A program made the position numbers and the translations under genes. 64,000 nt of DNA from Zobellia nedashkovskayae (GTDB lineage: Bacteria; Bacteroidota; Bacteroidia; Flavobacteriales; Flavobacteriaceae): positions 3,484,685 through 3,548,684 of the forward strand of contig NZ_JADDXR010000002.1 of NCBI RefSeq assembly GCF_015330125.1, read 5' to 3'. This document shows positions 1 to 7,874 of the stretch, one piece after another. How positions within the stretch are numbered: the first letter of the stretch is position 1; each line of letters opens with the position of its first letter. A model generated the notes under the pieces. It had not been told where the DNA came from, ran no database searches, and saw only the letters and a list, made by a program, of their open reading frames with translations.

Positions 1-866
1 ATCAAAAGATATAGTGGGAATAACCAAATAGCCTTTTTTAAATATTTTTCCCGATTGTTTTCTAGTACGGCAACCTGAAATTGTCTGGGCAACAAAAAAA
101 TTGCCATAAAGGACAATGAAATCATAAAAAGCCAATTAAAACCGTCTTCTAGCCCTGAGAGGGTGGTAAGCTCCTTTAAATTATCTATGGTTGCTATTTG
201 ATTATAAATATCAGTTGTACCATCAAATAGATAGAATGTTATGTAAACACCAATGACTAAAAAGAAGACTAATTTTAATACAGATTCAAAAGCTACTGTG
301 GCTATTATTCCAGTATGTTTTTCAGAAGCATCAGCATTTTGAGTTCCAAAGAAAGTGGCAAATATTGCTAATATCAATGCAACGTAAAAAGTAGAGTCAT
401 GAAAGGTATTCGTTAAAATGTAGCTGGTGTTGTCTGACATGATTTCAAACGTTTCAGACACGGCCTTTAGTTGTAAAGAAATGTAAGGTATGGTGCCAAA
501 AAGGCAAACTACAGTAACTAGCGCACCTAGAAATCTATTGTTTCCATATCGTAGGGAAATAAAATCTGCAATTGATGAAATTTTGTTCTGGTTAGAAATT
601 CGTATTACTTTTCGTAGTACTATTATCCATAGGGGTGCAGCAATGACCGGTCCTAAATAAATGGGTAAAAAATCAATTCCAGTATTAGCTGCAATACCAA
701 TACTACCGTAATAGGTCCAAGCAGAACAATAGACAGCAAGTGATAAAGTATACACATAGGGGTTGTTTACCCATTTGCTCTTCTTCTTTCTTTCGGCAAG
801 GAAAGCAATGAAAAACAACACTGCCAAATACGTTAGAATGATAACTATGATTACATAATTACTCAT
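1..866 (-). CDS. Transporter-domain (SSS/CbrA-like) sensor histidine kinase, N-terminal part
   Basis: The frame is open from an ATG at 866 to the left window edge, giving 288 residues of a longer protein. The visible part is a polytopic sodium:solute symporter (SLC5) domain. It contains the signature 'YCSAWTYYGSIG' and 'FLPIYLGPVIAAPLW' typical of SSS domains fused to histidine kinases (CbrA/PutP-like sensors), and later 'FFGTQNADASEKHTG' and 'LLPRQFQVAVLEN'. The kinase part would lie outside the window, so the sensor call is inferred from the SSS subtype. The start overlaps the preceding small membrane-protein gene by 8 bases, implying translational coupling. It follows the porin/symporter operon on the same strand and may sense the same organic acid. 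A plain SSS permease is the alternative. Confidence 0.75.
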   Translation of the reverse strand, partial: MSNYVIIVIILTYLAVLFFIAFLAERKKKSKWVNNPYVYTLSLAVYCSAWTYYGSIGIAANTGIDFLPIYLGPVIAAPLWIIVLRKVIRISNQNKISSIADFISLRYGNNRFLGALVTVVCLFGTIPYISLQLKAVSETFEIMSDNTSYILTNTFHDSTFYVALILAIFATFFGTQNADASEKHTGIIATVAFESVLKLVFFLVIGVYITFYLFDGTTDIYNQIATIDNLKELTTLSGLEDGFNWLFMISLSFMAIFLLPRQFQVAVLENNREKYLKKAIWLFPLYLL

Positions 867-1059
867 AATGTCTTTTTAATACAATTCCAGAAATAATAAC
901 AGAAAGCAGCCAAATTGAAAAAATAGAAAAGTAAAATGTAGGAAAGCCAAATACTGCTCCTTCAAAATTGAAAATTAAGACAAAAGGAATATTGAATAGG
1001 AAAAACAAAGCAAGTGAAAGGACTATCAGTTTTTGTTCGTGGCGTTTCTTCATCTTCAA
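859..1059 (-). CDS. Small two-helix membrane protein, DUF3311-like
   Basis: A 66-residue protein with a basic N-terminus (MKMKKRHEQK), two hydrophobic segments (about residues 11-31 and 42-61) and a 'FGFPTFYFSIFSIW' stretch between and in the second. This resembles the FG.PFFY..... W pattern of small DUF3311-type proteins encoded just before sodium:solute symporters. Its stop (859-861) overlaps the start of the transporter-domain sensor at 866, so the two are translated together. It is probably a helper or small subunit of that membrane protein; no catalytic residues are visible. Family assignment is by pattern only. Confidence 0.6.
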   Translation of the reverse strand: MKMKKRHEQKLIVLSLALFFLFNIPFVLIFNFEGAVFGFPTFYFSIFSIWLLSVIISGIVLKRHYE

Positions 1060-1128
1060 TAGGTTATTTGTGGTTGGGTAGTAAAAGGTTGCACTAATTT
1101 ATGAAATTTAATACCTTTTGAACATAAT

Positions 1129-1163
1129 AAAATCAGCACCACCAAAATGGTGATGCTGATTTT
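1129..1163 (-). terminator. Rho-independent terminator of the porin-symporter operon
   Basis: A 16-bp inverted repeat (1129-1144 with 1148-1163, one C-A mismatch) around a 3-nt AAA loop, flanked by A-runs on one side and T-runs on the other. It sits about 65 bases downstream of the symporter stop codon. It separates the porin/symporter operon from the sensor gene pair and could stop transcription in both directions. Confidence 0.75.
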
Positions 1164-1227
1164 TAGCTAATCAAATATAAAATTATATTACAATTCTGGA
1201 ATAATACCGAATTATAGAATGCTTGAT

Positions 1228-2994
1228 TTAGTGATCAGAAGCTTCGCCTGCTCCAGAAGGTATTCTGATACTTTCTACCATATCCTGTACATTCTGTGGT
1301 GGAGCTGGTGTCATTCTTGAAACCACCATAGATATTACAATATTTACACACATGGCAATAGTTCCGAAACCTTCTGGTGAAGTTCCGAACCACCAATCTG
1401 CACTGGTACCACCGCCAAACATGTCCAATTTGAATTTCATCATGTAGAAAAGCATCAAAAGGATACCTACTACCATACCTGAAATTGCACCTTGGCTGTT
1501 CATACGCTTATCAAAAATACCTAAGATAATTGCTGGGAAAAAGGAAGCTGCTGCTAACCCAAATGCCAGGGCGACGACCGCGGCTACGAAGCCGGGAGGA
1601 TTTACACCAAAGTACCCCGCAATTAGAATCGCTACGAAAATTGAAATTCTTGCAGCTGTTAACTCACCTTTATCCGAAATATCTGGTTTTAGTTGCTTTT
1701 TAATCAAATCATGAGAAACAGATGTGGAGATTACTAATAGTAACCCTGCTGCAGTAGATAATGCTGCAGCCAAGCCACCCGCAGCAACTAGGCCAATAAC
1801 CCAATTTGGAAGATTTGCAATCTCAGGGTTTGCAAGAACCATGATATCTCTATCTACGTAAAGCTCATTTTCAGCATCACTTGGATTAGTAACCATACGT
1901 TCTCCATTAACACCTCTAGCTTCTGAGTATAGCGGTTTTTTATCAGCTAAAGCATTTCCTGCTACATATTGAATTTTGCCATCTCCGTTTTTATCGGACC
2001 AAGCAATTAGACCAGTATTTTCCCAGTTTTTGAACCATTCTGGAATTTCCTTATATTCTTGATTACTTACTGTTTCAATTAAATTTGTTCTAGAAAAAAC
2101 AGCAATTGCTGGAGCAGTGGTATATAAAATGGCAATTAGTAGTAATGCATACCCAGCAGATTTACGAGCATCCTTTACTTTAGGTACCGTAAAGAAACGT
2201 ACAATTACGTGAGGTAGACCAGCTGTTCCGGTCATTAATGCTAAAGTAATAGCAAATACATCCCAAGTACTTTTTGTTCCACTTGTATATTCGTTGAAAC
2301 CAAGTTCTGTATGTAGCCTATCTAATTTATCCAATAAGAATTCACCACCTTCAATCGAGCCTCCCATTCCTATTTGAGGAATAATATTTCCCGTCATTTG
2401 TAATGAGATAAAAAATGCAGGCACCATAAATGCAAAAATTAAAACACAATATTGTGCTACTTGTGTGTATGTAATCCCCTTCATTCCTCCTAATAGGGCG
2501 AAGGTCAAAACTACCGTCATCCCAATAAGTACCCCTAGATTGATATCTACTTGTAAAAATTGAGAAAATACGATGCCTACACCTCGCATTTGGCCTGCTA
2601 CATAGGTAAAGGACACTATTAATGCACAGATTACCGCTACGGTTCTAGCTGTATTGGAATAATACCTATCCCCAATAAAATCGGGTACGGTAAACTTACC
2701 GAACTTCCGTAAATAGGGGGCTAAGAGTAGCGCTAGTAGCACATAGCCACCTGTCCATCCCATAAGATAGACCGAGCCATCGTAACCCGCAAAAGAAATG
2801 ATACCCGCCATACTTATAAAAGAGGCGGCACTCATCCAATCGGCTGCGGTAGCCATACCATTTGCCCATGGAGAAACACCTCCGCCAGCAACATAAAATT
2901 CTTTTGTAGAGCCAGCTCTGGCCCAAATCGCAATTCCAAAATAAAGGGCAAAAGTAATTCCTACTAGTAGCCATGTCCATGTTTGTACGCTCAT
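1228..2994 (-). CDS. Sodium:solute symporter, VC_2705 subfamily (acetate permease ActP-like), large subunit
   Basis: 588 residues with about 13 membrane helices. It imports a small organic acid, probably acetate or a similar monocarboxylate, with Na+ across the inner membrane. SSS-family landmarks include the N-terminal 'GGVSPWANGMATAADWMSAASFI', 'GQMRGVGIVFSQFLQ', and 'MTGTAGLPHVIVRFFTVP' in the middle. An insertion of about 90 residues (roughly 315-400, with 'DKNGDGKIQYV') between helices is typical of the large-subunit VC_2705 type. The gene follows the DUF4212 small subunit (27-base gap) and a porin on the same strand, giving an outer-membrane to inner-membrane uptake route. The substrate is inferred from the family and is not shown by the sequence. 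Confidence 0.88.
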   Translation of the reverse strand: MSVQTWTWLLVGITFALYFGIAIWARAGSTKEFYVAGGGVSPWANGMATAADWMSAASFISMAGIISFAGYDGSVYLMGWTGGYVLLALLLAPYLRKFGKFTVPDFIGDRYYSNTARTVAVICALIVSFTYVAGQMRGVGIVFSQFLQVDINLGVLIGMTVVLTFALLGGMKGITYTQVAQYCVLIFAFMVPAFFISLQMTGNIIPQIGMGGSIEGGEFLLDKLDRLHTELGFNEYTSGTKSTWDVFAITLALMTGTAGLPHVIVRFFTVPKVKDARKSAGYALLLIAILYTTAPAIAVFSRTNLIETVSNQEYKEIPEWFKNWENTGLIAWSDKNGDGKIQYVAGNALADKKPLYSEARGVNGERMVTNPSDAENELYVDRDIMVLANPEIANLPNWVIGLVAAGGLAAALSTAAGLLLVISTSVSHDLIKKQLKPDISDKGELTAARISIFVAILIAGYFGVNPPGFVAAVVALAFGLAAASFFPAIILGIFDKRMNSQGAISGMVVGILLMLFYMMKFKLDMFGGGTSADWWFGTSPEGFGTIAMCVNIVISMVVSRMTPAPPQNVQDMVESIRIPSGAGEASDH

Positions 2995-3021
2995 AATGTT
3001 CTGTATTAAAGTTTGGTTAGG

Positions 3022-3282
3022 TTACTCGTCGAAACCGTATTTTTTATCTAATTTGTTCATTAATCTTACGTAGACGAAAATTAGTACTACGAATACATAG
3101 ATCGATCCTTGTTGAGCAAACCAGAAGCCCAGTTTGAATCCTCCAAGTCTAATTTCATTTAATTCTTCTCTAAATAATATCCCGCATCCAAAGGATACGA
3201 CGAACCATATGACAAGTAGTATAATTAAATACCTAAGGTTCTCTTTCCAATAGGCCGTGGCCTTTTCTTGTTTATCAGACAT
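3022..3282 (-). CDS. DUF4212 protein, small subunit of the sodium:solute symporter
   Basis: 86 residues with two membrane helices (about 17-35 and 54-73) and the diagnostic pattern 'AYWKENLRYLIILL', 'GCGILF' and 'GFKLGFWFAQQGSI'. This is the small partner (TIGR03647-type) that always sits directly before the VC_2705-type symporter. The RLMNKLDKKYG tail is also typical. It lies 10 bases after the porin stop and 27 bases before the symporter start, so all three are one transcription unit. Function is known only as an accessory subunit. Confidence 0.92.
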   Translation of the reverse strand: MSDKQEKATAYWKENLRYLIILLVIWFVVSFGCGILFREELNEIRLGGFKLGFWFAQQGSIYVFVVLIFVYVRLMNKLDKKYGFDE

Positions 3283-3292
3283 AATTGTGTTT

Positions 3293-4540
3293 TTATAAGT
3301 AAATCATTGCTTGAAGTGATATAATATTCGAGTCTAATGCACCGAATTCTTGCTTTTTGTATTCTAATGTCAATTTAGAATTGTGGCCGCTCATATAAGC
3401 GTTTACGCCAATACCCAGTGTATTTCTGCTATCGTTTACGGCATCATAACTGTGGGTCCCATAACTTAGGTAAGGTTGATACCTGGTCTTGGTTACATCA
3501 CCTTTAAAAACATAACCTACATGGCCATAAACCATACTTCCGGTTCCATAGGCACTAAACAGGTAATTTTTGCCATAATCATTGGATTGAAAAACAGCAT
3601 AAGCGGTTAATGCGCTTCCGTCTTCGCCAAGTGGCGTATCATAAAAAGCATCAACAGCAAAAATTGAAACATTTTCACCGTCAAGAGTAGGAGCAGTTTC
3701 AGAACCTGTATTGATTACAGCTCCTTTTGGATGTAAAAAGAACCCAGCTCCAATGTTAAATATTTTTTTACCCCCAAGATAAGAACCTACCTTGTATGGT
3801 AAAAAGTTAGATTCTTCATCAAGAAAGTGATAATCTAAATAACCTGCATAGGTTTTACCAGCATCTTTAGAACCTAATAAAGCGCGACCATTATAAACGG
3901 CATCTCCGCCAGCTTCGGCAACACGACTATCTAAAGTTGTTGTTGCGGCGTCATTTATGGCTAAACGATATTGAAGTCTATCAAATTTACCTTTGACAAA
4001 CACCCCTAAATGACGGGCAAATTGATCAGAAAGACCAATGGTGGCCCAGGATTGCCTATTGTTGTCTAGCGTCATCATATTTAAAGTACTTTGGTTGTTA
4101 AGCCTAGAAATACCATTAAAATAATGTAATCCACCACCAACTGTATGGTTATCTCCTAAGTTGTATTGTGCCCAAACACCGTGAAAAAATAATTGAGAAC
4201 CATCTCCTTTTCCAGTAGGGCTCAGTGTTGAACTTGTTAAACTGTTTAGACCAAAATGGGTTAAGATTAAAAAGTCCTTATTAATTTGGGCGAACATTAA
4301 GATACGAGCTCTTCGTAAATTAAAGTTTAACGGACTATTTTCATTACCATTTCCATCAAAAGTTTCATCTAAACCATAGTTGGCCTGTACCTGTGCCCAA
4401 GAAATTATTCGCAGATATTTAGAACCATCTTCGTTAAATTTCATTTTAAGTCCTCCGGTATAGTCAGGAGAACCTTGGGCAATCATCAATTGAAAGGACA
4501 TTATAAAAAACCCAATCAGCAATAGAGTTTGTTTACTCAT
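3293..4540 (-). CDS. Outer-membrane porin (OprO/P-like beta-barrel)
   Basis: 415 residues with a signal peptide (about residues 1-21, cleavage after MIAQ). The rest is a beta-rich repeat of alternating polar and hydrophobic strands typical of an outer-membrane barrel, ending with 'ISLQAMIYL' (hydrophobic C-terminal strand). Internal stretches such as 'LNFNLRRARILMFAQINKDFLI' resemble phosphate-selective porin O/P family proteins, although the family name does not prove substrate. As first gene of the operon with DUF4212 and the symporter, it probably admits the same organic acid through the outer membrane. The start is the only ATG before the signal peptide. Confidence 0.8.
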   Translation of the reverse strand: MSKQTLLLIGFFIMSFQLMIAQGSPDYTGGLKMKFNEDGSKYLRIISWAQVQANYGLDETFDGNGNENSPLNFNLRRARILMFAQINKDFLILTHFGLNSLTSSTLSPTGKGDGSQLFFHGVWAQYNLGDNHTVGGGLHYFNGISRLNNQSTLNMMTLDNNRQSWATIGLSDQFARHLGVFVKGKFDRLQYRLAINDAATTTLDSRVAEAGGDAVYNGRALLGSKDAGKTYAGYLDYHFLDEESNFLPYKVGSYLGGKKIFNIGAGFFLHPKGAVINTGSETAPTLDGENVSIFAVDAFYDTPLGEDGSALTAYAVFQSNDYGKNYLFSAYGTGSMVYGHVGYVFKGDVTKTRYQPYLSYGTHSYDAVNDSRNTLGIGVNAYMSGHNSKLTLEYKKQEFGALDSNIISLQAMIYL

Positions 4541-4648
4541 AGTTTAAAGAGATTAGTTAGTGATGAATTGGTTTTGTGTGCACCGCTAAACTCTTAAAAA
4601 CAATTAGTTAATGTTTTATTAATATATTTTTTTGGTAAATTTATATAG

Positions 4649-5068
4649 TTATTCCTTAAAGCGTTCCCATTTTATGAGCATAAACTTATCTCCTAACTCG
4701 GTAACTATAACGCCGGCACCTTTAATATTTTCGGGTTTTTGAAAATAATCTCCAAGTTCCGAAGCATTCAAAATTTTGTAAGTAGGGTGGTAATCAGAAT
4801 TGTAAGGCCGTTTAATATTATATTTTTTAACCCAGTTCATGATGCTTACATGGGAGACCCCTAAAATGCGTTCAATCTCTCGGTAGGTTAATCCTTCCAG
4901 GTATAGTTGGAGTGATTTATTTACATAATAGGCATCAATTTTTTTTCCAATTTTATTTACAGAAAAAAAATAATTGCATTTTTTGCACTTGAATCGCTGT
5001 CTATTATTAACAATTCCACTTTTTATATAGCTGTCAGAACCACAGTTAGGACATAGTTCAATTTTCAT
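4649..5068 (-). CDS. InsA-like zinc-ribbon and HTH protein (transposase-derived, probably domesticated)
   Basis: 139 residues from the ATG at 5068; a TTG three codons upstream is a weaker start. The N-terminus is a zinc ribbon with C-x2-C (CPNC) and C-x2-C (CKKC) pairs, as in InsA of IS1 and related transposases. It is followed by a helix-turn-helix 'LEGLTYREIERILGVSHVSIMNWV'. After the HTH comes a 45-residue tail with no DDE catalytic domain ('KGAGVIVTELGDKFMLIKW'). No InsB frame or inverted repeats are visible around it. It stands alone, 108 bases upstream of the porin operon on the same strand, so it may be a regulator of that operon derived from a transposase. Remnant IS is the alternative. 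Confidence 0.65.
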   Translation of the reverse strand: MKIELCPNCGSDSYIKSGIVNNRQRFKCKKCNYFFSVNKIGKKIDAYYVNKSLQLYLEGLTYREIERILGVSHVSIMNWVKKYNIKRPYNSDYHPTYKILNASELGDYFQKPENIKGAGVIVTELGDKFMLIKWERFKE

Positions 5069-5077
5069 GTATACCAA

Positions 5078-5426
5078 TTTTGCATAAATATATCAATTTA
5101 GCAATAAAATATCTGAATAAGTCATGAAAATTTATTCGACAAAAGGTCAATTATTCCTTCAAGCATCATGTTTTTCGGGTATTTCAAAAAAATGATCATA
5201 ATACTTTCTTGTAATCGTATAATCGCTTATATATTAATAATTTAATTTAGAAATGTGAATGTTTATAAGCTTATACCTATTTTTCAGCGTAGTTATATCA
5301 ATTTTAAAGATTATTGTAGCAACAATTTATTTGTACTTTTTGCATAGTATACTTTTTCAAAGAGTTAAGGTTTATTGATTTCTTTATCTACGGATACCTA
5401 TTTTTACAAAAAAAATAACACAGCCC
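5078..5426. other. AT-rich intergenic region between divergent genes
   Basis: About 350 bases between the InsA-like gene (minus) and miaE (plus). It is very AT-rich and must hold both promoters. No repeat, hairpin or coding frame stands out. A TATACTTTTT stretch about 75 bases before miaE is only a weak promoter candidate. Confidence 0.5.
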
Positions 5427-6008
5427 ATGCTTCATTTAAAATTAGCAACAGACCCACGTTGGGTTAATATTGTTGAAAAAAATATAGAAGAAATACTTAC
5501 AGACCATGCATGGTGCGAACAAAAAGCCGCTACTAACGCAATCACTATAATTACCCTTAATTCTGAGTATCCGGATTTAGTTACCGATTTACTCCTCTTA
5601 GCTCAAGAAGAATTAGAACATTTTCAAATGGTACATGACATCATTAAAAAACGAGGTTACACTTTAGGGAGAGAACGTAAGGACAGTTATGTTAACGAGC
5701 TTTACAAGTTTATGAATAAAGGAGGAAGTAGGGTTAAATCTATGGTAGATAGACTCTTGTTTTCTGCTATGATCGAAGCTAGGAGTTGTGAGCGCTTCAA
5801 ATTACTTTCAGCAGAAATTAAAGACCCCGAACTGTCTAAATTCTATCATGATTTAATGATCAGTGAAGCAGGCCATTATACTACTTTCATTGGTTTTGCT
5901 CGCAAATACGGTCAAGATGTAGATGTAGACAAACGCTGGCAGGAGCTTGTCGCATTTGAAGCGGAAGTCATTAAAAACTACGGAAAAGATGAAACTATAC
6001 ATGGATGA
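5427..6008 (+). CDS. miaE: tRNA-(ms2io6A)-hydroxylase MiaE
   Basis: 193 residues, the usual MiaE length. It is a non-haem di-iron monooxygenase that hydroxylates the isopentenyl group of 2-methylthio-N6-isopentenyladenosine at position 37 of tRNAs reading U-initial codons. The ferritin-like four-helix bundle shows its iron ligands: an early E31 ('WCEQKAA'), E62xxH65 ('EELEHFQ'), E117 ('IEARSCERF') and E147xxH150 ('SEAGHYTTF'). The N-terminal 'TDPRWVNIVEKN..EILTDHAWCE' is characteristic. It is a single gene, not obviously in an operon. No MiaA or MiaB gene is in the window. Confidence 0.95.
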   Translation: MLHLKLATDPRWVNIVEKNIEEILTDHAWCEQKAATNAITIITLNSEYPDLVTDLLLLAQEELEHFQMVHDIIKKRGYTLGRERKDSYVNELYKFMNKGGSRVKSMVDRLLFSAMIEARSCERFKLLSAEIKDPELSKFYHDLMISEAGHYTTFIGFARKYGQDVDVDKRWQELVAFEAEVIKNYGKDETIHG

Positions 6009-6220
6009 AACATGGACACTTAGTTTAAAAATTAGTTGTGTCTAACTCTTGGATTAGAAGGTTTTTGATTAATTTTTATTTGTAAGTAATTGAAAAATTG
6101 AAAGAGATACTGTTATTGTTTTAGAGCATAAACAGTATCGCATATTTTGTACAATATGATTAGCTTTCAAATCGTTATCTAGTTTCTTTTATTAACAGAT
6201 AAATTAAACAGATTCGTAAT

Positions 6221-7336
6221 ATGTCCCATCTAAACATTTTCAAAAATTTTATCCTTGCTATTTTAGTTTTTGTTTTTGCTATTTCTTGTAGTAAAGACAA
6301 TGCAGATCAGAACTCAATCGTAGTGGATGAAGAAACTACTACAGAAAATACTATAACCGAAGAAACTGAAGAAGACGAGAATACAGAGGAAGAAGAGGAG
6401 GTTGTAGAAGAGGAGGAAGAGATAATAGAAGGTCCTCAAGACGACCCTTATGATGAAAGTGCTTTTATAATTACATGGGAAGCTGCTTATGATCAAGATT
6501 ATATCTGGATCAGAACAAATCCGGAGGTAAATACTCCTTATAACTTTACAGTAAACTGGGGTGATGGAACCATAGACACCGGATTAAGTGAGAATACTAT
6601 TCATGAATATGCTAAAGAGGGCGTATATACCGTTCAAATAACCGGTGATTTTCCAGCTATTTATAACGACTCACCATATGCCAATACTAAATTGTTGACT
6701 GTGGAAAATTGGGGGGATATTAAATGGGAGAGTATGAACCGTGCATTTCAAAATTGCACGAATATTGTTTTTAATGCTACCGATGTGCCGGATTTATCTA
6801 GAGTAACAGATATGTATGCAATGTTCGCCAGTGCTACGTTTTTTAATAGCGAACTTAAGGATTGGGATGTAAGCAATGTTACGAATATGGGCTACATGTT
6901 TTACGAAGCAAATAATTTTAATCAAGACATTTCTACATGGGATGTAAGTAATGTAACCAGTATGAAATCCATGTTCTTAAAGGATAAAGCTTTCAATCAA
7001 GATATTTCTTCTTGGGATGTAAGTCAGGTAGCAGATATGTATTTTATGTTCTATGGTGCACATATTTTCAATAGTGATTTAAGTGCGTGGAACGTAAGTA
7101 ACGTAACGGATATGGACAGTATGTTTTTCAACGCTGAAGTTTTTAATCAAGATATATCTGAATGGGATGTAAGTAAAGTGACTAATATGGAGAATATGTT
7201 TAACGACGCTTTATTATTTAGTCAAAACTTATCTGGTTGGGCTACGGAAAATGTTACAGAGTGTAATTCATTTTGGTCTGATAGTTCATTGGCAGAGAGT
7301 CAACTACCAACGGCAGGAACTTGTTTTGGAGGTTAA
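6221..7336 (+). CDS. BspA/DUF285-repeat surface lipoprotein
   Basis: 371 residues with a lipoprotein signal peptide (lipobox 'FAISC', Cys about residue 23). Next is a strongly acidic linker rich in E and T (about 30-75) and a PKD-like segment ('NWGDGTIDTG..HEYAKEGVYTVQITG'). Then come at least five tandem DUF285 repeats of about 35 residues with the core 'WDVSNVTNM..MF..A..FNQDIS'. Such repeats form leucine-rich-like solenoids on secreted or surface proteins and are thought to bind partners. It ends in a single Cys-containing tail without a T9SS sorting domain, so surface exposure would be through the lipid anchor. Ligand unknown. Confidence 0.85.
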   Translation: MSHLNIFKNFILAILVFVFAISCSKDNADQNSIVVDEETTTENTITEETEEDENTEEEEEVVEEEEEIIEGPQDDPYDESAFIITWEAAYDQDYIWIRTNPEVNTPYNFTVNWGDGTIDTGLSENTIHEYAKEGVYTVQITGDFPAIYNDSPYANTKLLTVENWGDIKWESMNRAFQNCTNIVFNATDVPDLSRVTDMYAMFASATFFNSELKDWDVSNVTNMGYMFYEANNFNQDISTWDVSNVTSMKSMFLKDKAFNQDISSWDVSQVADMYFMFYGAHIFNSDLSAWNVSNVTDMDSMFFNAEVFNQDISEWDVSKVTNMENMFNDALLFSQNLSGWATENVTECNSFWSDSSLAESQLPTAGTCFGG

Positions 7337-7414
7337 ATCAAGCCTATTTTATAGAACAATTGGGGCTACAGGAATAATCGATATAATGGATGAGGTCCAA
7401 TTGAATTTTGCTGT

Positions 7415-7635
7415 AGCTCATAATCGCAAGAATTTTAAAAGCAAAAGCCTTGTTTGCAAACAATAACCCTTCTCAAGTAGTGTACAAAAATGAGGAAGGT
7501 GAAATATAGTAAACAATTAACATGTCCTATATTGGTGATGGTGACTACCCAAAAACAGCAACAGTTTCATCTGTTTCCACAGATGGTGGTGATAACGAAA
7601 CTTACTTGACAACCTTAGCGTGTGTAGATGAATAA
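7415..7635 (+). pseudogene. Possible gene relic (C-terminal fragment with in-frame stops)
   Basis: One reading frame gives coding-like text interrupted by two adjacent stops: 'AKALFANNPSQVVYKNEEGEI', TAG TAA, then 'MSYIGDGDYPKTATVSSVS' and 'TDGGDNETYLTTLACVDE' up to a TAA at 7633-7635. The part after the stops begins with ATG (7522) and would encode 37 residues. Its composition is protein-like, unlike surrounding spacer, but the source family is not recognised. A short functional ORF is possible; a decayed gene end is more likely. Confidence 0.4.
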
Positions 7636-7663
7636 GAATAATAATATTTTAAGTGATAGAAAT

Positions 7664-7685
7664 CAGCCTACGGGCTGCTTTTTTT
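7664..7685 (+). terminator. Rho-independent terminator
   Basis: Stem CAGCC/GGCTG (7664-7668 with 7673-7677), TACG loop, then C and seven T (7679-7685). It ends transcription coming from the DUF285 lipoprotein or the relic that follows it. Confidence 0.75.
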
Positions 7686-7874
7686 GTTTCTGGTTCAATT
7701 AATATAAAATCTTTTGTTCCTCAGGTTAATAGATGTATAGGATAGGGAAGTTCCGGTGGGTATAGATGAGGTTCTTTACAATAGTTCCATTTGATCAAGA
7801 GTTGATTTTTTAGCTTAAGACACAACCCAATAAAATAATAGGAATATTTAGTAACCGCATAATTGGTTTAAAGA

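Noticed and set aside
4649..5068. Intact IS1-type insertion sequence
   Set aside because: Only an InsA-like part is present; no InsB frame and no terminal inverted repeats or target duplication seen.
7251..7466. 71-codon ORF overlapping the end of the DUF285 gene
   Set aside because: Mostly a shadow of the real gene in another frame; nothing recognisable after it.
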